From: Bacteroidia bacterium
GTDB lineage: Bacteria; Bacteroidota; Bacteroidia; Chitinophagales; Chitinophagaceae
Assembly: GCA_030429205.1 (NCBI GenBank)
Contig: JAUICZ010000001.1
Coordinates: 858,806-922,805 of the forward strand
Direction: 5' to 3'
Length of the DNA: 64,000 bases
Shown: positions 62,368 to 64,000 of the stretch, piece by piece
Layout: every line of letters starts with the position of its first letter
Numbering within the stretch: the first letter of the stretch is position 1
Notes under the pieces: generated by a model
Told to the model about the DNA's origin: nothing
Databases searched by the model: none
Seen by the model: the letters and a program-made list of their open reading frames with translations, nothing else
Translations under genes and position numbers: made by a program

Positions 62368-63744
62368 TTAATTGAACAACATTCTATAAACGTCTTCTAC
62401 TTTATTAGCAGTCTTAATTTCAATATTGTAGTTCTTGCTGTCCAAACCTTTCGCATTGGCTTTCGGTATGATGATGACATCCATACCTAATTTATCAGCT
62501 TCTGCAATTCGTTGGTCTACCCTGTTTACTGCACGAATTTCCCCAGACAATCCTACTTCACCAACAAAACACATATTGCTCGGCAATGCCCGATCTTCAT
62601 AAGAAGAAAGTAATGCGCAAACTAAGGCCAGTTCTATAGAAGGGTCTTCTATCTTCAAACCACCTGCAATATTTACAAACACATCTTTTGTACCGAAGTG
62701 AAAGCCACCACGCTTTTCTAACACAGCCAATAATAATTGTAACCTGCGCAAGTCCATACCACTAACTGTACGTTGTGGTGTACCGTACACTGCTTGTGTT
62801 ACCAGTGCTTGTATTTCTATCATCAATGGGCGCAAACCCTCCATGGTAGAGGCAATGGCGATACCGCTTAAAGGTTCGTTGTGTTGTGATAATAATATTT
62901 CTGAAGGGTTACTTACCGGTCGCATACCAGTGGCAACCATTTCATAAATTCCTAATTCTGATGTAGAACCAAATCTATTTTTGATGGTACGCAATATTCT
63001 GTATGCATAATGGCGGTCGCCTTCAAATTGCAGTACGGTGTCTACCATATGCTCCAATACTTTTGGACCTGCAATAGAACCTTCTTTTGTTATATGCCCA
63101 ATGATACAAACAGGCACATTACTTGCTTTGGCAAACCGTTGTAGTTCTGCTGCACATTCACGCACTTGCGATACACTGCCTGCTGCAGATTCAACATAAG
63201 GAGATTCTAAAGTTTGTATAGAATCAATGATCAATAATTGAGGCTGTACTTTTTTTACTTCCTGAAAAATTGTTGCAGTATCTGTTGCAGTGAGTAAGTA
63301 TAAATTAGGATTTTGTGTACCTACTCTTTCTGCTCTTAGCTTCACTTGTTGTCCACTTTCTTCTCCGGAAACATACAAGACTTTTATTTGTTGCCATTGC
63401 AATGCACATTGTAAAAAAAGTGTCGATTTCCCTATGCCCGGTTCTCCGCCAACCAATACAACCGAGCCCGGAACTAGGCCTCCTCCAAGCACTCTGTTCA
63501 GCTCGCTATCAGGAGTATCCATTCTAAGGTCAGACTGCGGAATTATCTCATCTAGCTTATGGGCTTTCCTTAGGTCTTTGGCCGCCTCATCCCAGTCGGT
63601 TTTCCCCTTCCTATTCTTATTTTCTCTTTGTACTACTTCTTCAACAAAACTGTTCCATGCCCCGCAGGACGGGCATTTCCCTGTCCATTTAGGTGTTTCA
63701 TATCCGCATTGCTGACAAAAGAAAGCTGTTTTGGTTTTTGGCAT
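62368..63744 (-). CDS. radA: DNA repair protein RadA
   Basis: 458 residues: N-terminal C4 zinc finger (FFCQQCGYETPKWTGKCPSC), a RecA-like ATPase with Walker A GGEPGIGKST and Walker B LLIIDS, the RadA-specific KNRFGSTSELGIYEM motif and the C-terminal Lon-protease-like domain (AGGLKIEDPSIELALVCALL). RadA drives branch migration in homologous recombination. Length and domains are normal. A possible regulatory leader lies upstream (hairpin 63801-63759 and promoter box at 63841-63834). First gene of the radA-hypothetical-comF unit. Confidence 0.97.
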   Translation of the reverse strand: MPKTKTAFFCQQCGYETPKWTGKCPSCGAWNSFVEEVVQRENKNRKGKTDWDEAAKDLRKAHKLDEIIPQSDLRMDTPDSELNRVLGGGLVPGSVVLVGGEPGIGKSTLFLQCALQWQQIKVLYVSGEESGQQVKLRAERVGTQNPNLYLLTATDTATIFQEVKKVQPQLLIIDSIQTLESPYVESAAGSVSQVRECAAELQRFAKASNVPVCIIGHITKEGSIAGPKVLEHMVDTVLQFEGDRHYAYRILRTIKNRFGSTSELGIYEMVATGMRPVSNPSEILLSQHNEPLSGIAIASTMEGLRPLMIEIQALVTQAVYGTPQRTVSGMDLRRLQLLLAVLEKRGGFHFGTKDVFVNIAGGLKIEDPSIELALVCALLSSYEDRALPSNMCFVGEVGLSGEIRAVNRVDQRIAEADKLGMDVIIIPKANAKGLDSKNYNIEIKTANKVEDVYRMLFN

Positions 63745-63758
63745 ATGGGCTTAAATAT

Positions 63759-63801
63759 ATGGAAAAAGAAAAGAGCCATCGGGAGGAATCCCGCGGCTCT
63801 T
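63759..63801 (-). promoter_or_regulatory. Terminator-like hairpin in the radA 5' region
   Basis: On the minus strand the outer stem AAGAGCC / GGCTCTT with inner GGG / CCC is followed by TTTTCTTTTTCC, like an intrinsic terminator, yet it lies 15-57 bases upstream of the radA ATG. It could be an attenuator, or the terminator of a gene to the right of the window. Confidence 0.5.
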
Positions 63802-63833
63802 ACTTACTAACCCATTAAATTCACAACTTGACA

Positions 63834-63841
63834 CAAATGTA
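63834..63841 (-). promoter_or_regulatory. -7 box upstream of the radA hairpin
   Basis: TACATTTG on the minus strand, with a TTG at 63860-63858 (16-base spacer, one short of the usual 17-23). A transcript from here would carry the terminator-like hairpin before radA. Confidence 0.45.
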
Positions 63842-64000
63842 ACAAAGAACCTGATACCAAAAAAATGAAAATTATACGCACTTATTACAAAAAATTGATG
63901 TTAATTATATTTTTAATGTGTATTTTCTCACGTATTATTTGACTATCAAGCCATTGCGAATAAATTGCAATATATTATATATATAATGACATTTAGAAGC

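Overview
The window reads as a chromosomal segment of a Bacteroidota bacterium, most likely in or near the Chitinophagales. Evidence: promoters with the Bacteroidota -7 box TAnnTTTG (with TTG 17-23 bases upstream in several cases), few Shine-Dalgarno sequences, three proteins with C-terminal type IX secretion (Por) sorting domains, a TonB receptor with a carboxypeptidase-like N-domain, the adjacent DUF1800/DUF1501 pair, a type III glutamine synthetase, a fused isobutyryl-CoA mutase (IcmF), and AT-rich DNA. No transposase, integrase, rRNA, tRNA or CRISPR array was found.

Layout. 1-3.9 kb: partial dxs facing left, then CPBP protease-cdsA-psd (membrane lipid synthesis) and a Lys/Cys-rich exported peptide. 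3.9-9.6 kb: icmF, a beta-barrel protein, a gamma-carbonic anhydrase and a family 2 glycosyltransferase, all leftward. 9.7-15.1 kb: thyA-folA, clpX with a small partner, priA. 15.2-21.1 kb: two exported ferritin-like proteins, small lipoprotein genes, a MurG-like glycosyltransferase, a secreted sorting-domain protein and a TPR-HTH regulator. 21.2-26.3 kb: an EamA transporter, then a compact operon (thioredoxin, ApbE, DUF4266 lipoprotein, DUF3570 protein), SUI1 and a transketolase C-half. 26.4-31.1 kb is the most irregular part: a Cys-rich secreted protein, a head-to-head junction of two gene remnants, a B12 radical SAM protein, a membrane protein plus YceI, and an atypical S26 signal peptidase gene between inverted repeats. 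31.1-44.1 kb: korB, a flippase, an AraC regulator, an M23 peptidase, dcd, a phosphopantetheinyl transferase, glutamine synthetase III, a Gre-like protein, scoAB-arsC and arfB. 44.1-52.9 kb: DUF1501/DUF1800, a TonB receptor, and a PstS-like/TPR/small membrane group. 53.0-64.0 kb: an H1-like protein with a 36-bp tandem array, rpmA/rplU, a GH3 protein, an S41 peptidase, an LRR protein, a FadL/SGNH pair, comF and radA.

Most genes are core housekeeping. Points worth following up: the ApbE/DUF4266/DUF3570 operon; the repeat-flanked signal peptidase that lacks the canonical serine and lysine; the two-gene 3'-end junction near 27.1 kb; and a repeated arrangement in which a -7 box sits 4-5 bases before the start codon, implying leaderless mRNAs. 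All names come from reading motifs in the translations; no database search was run.
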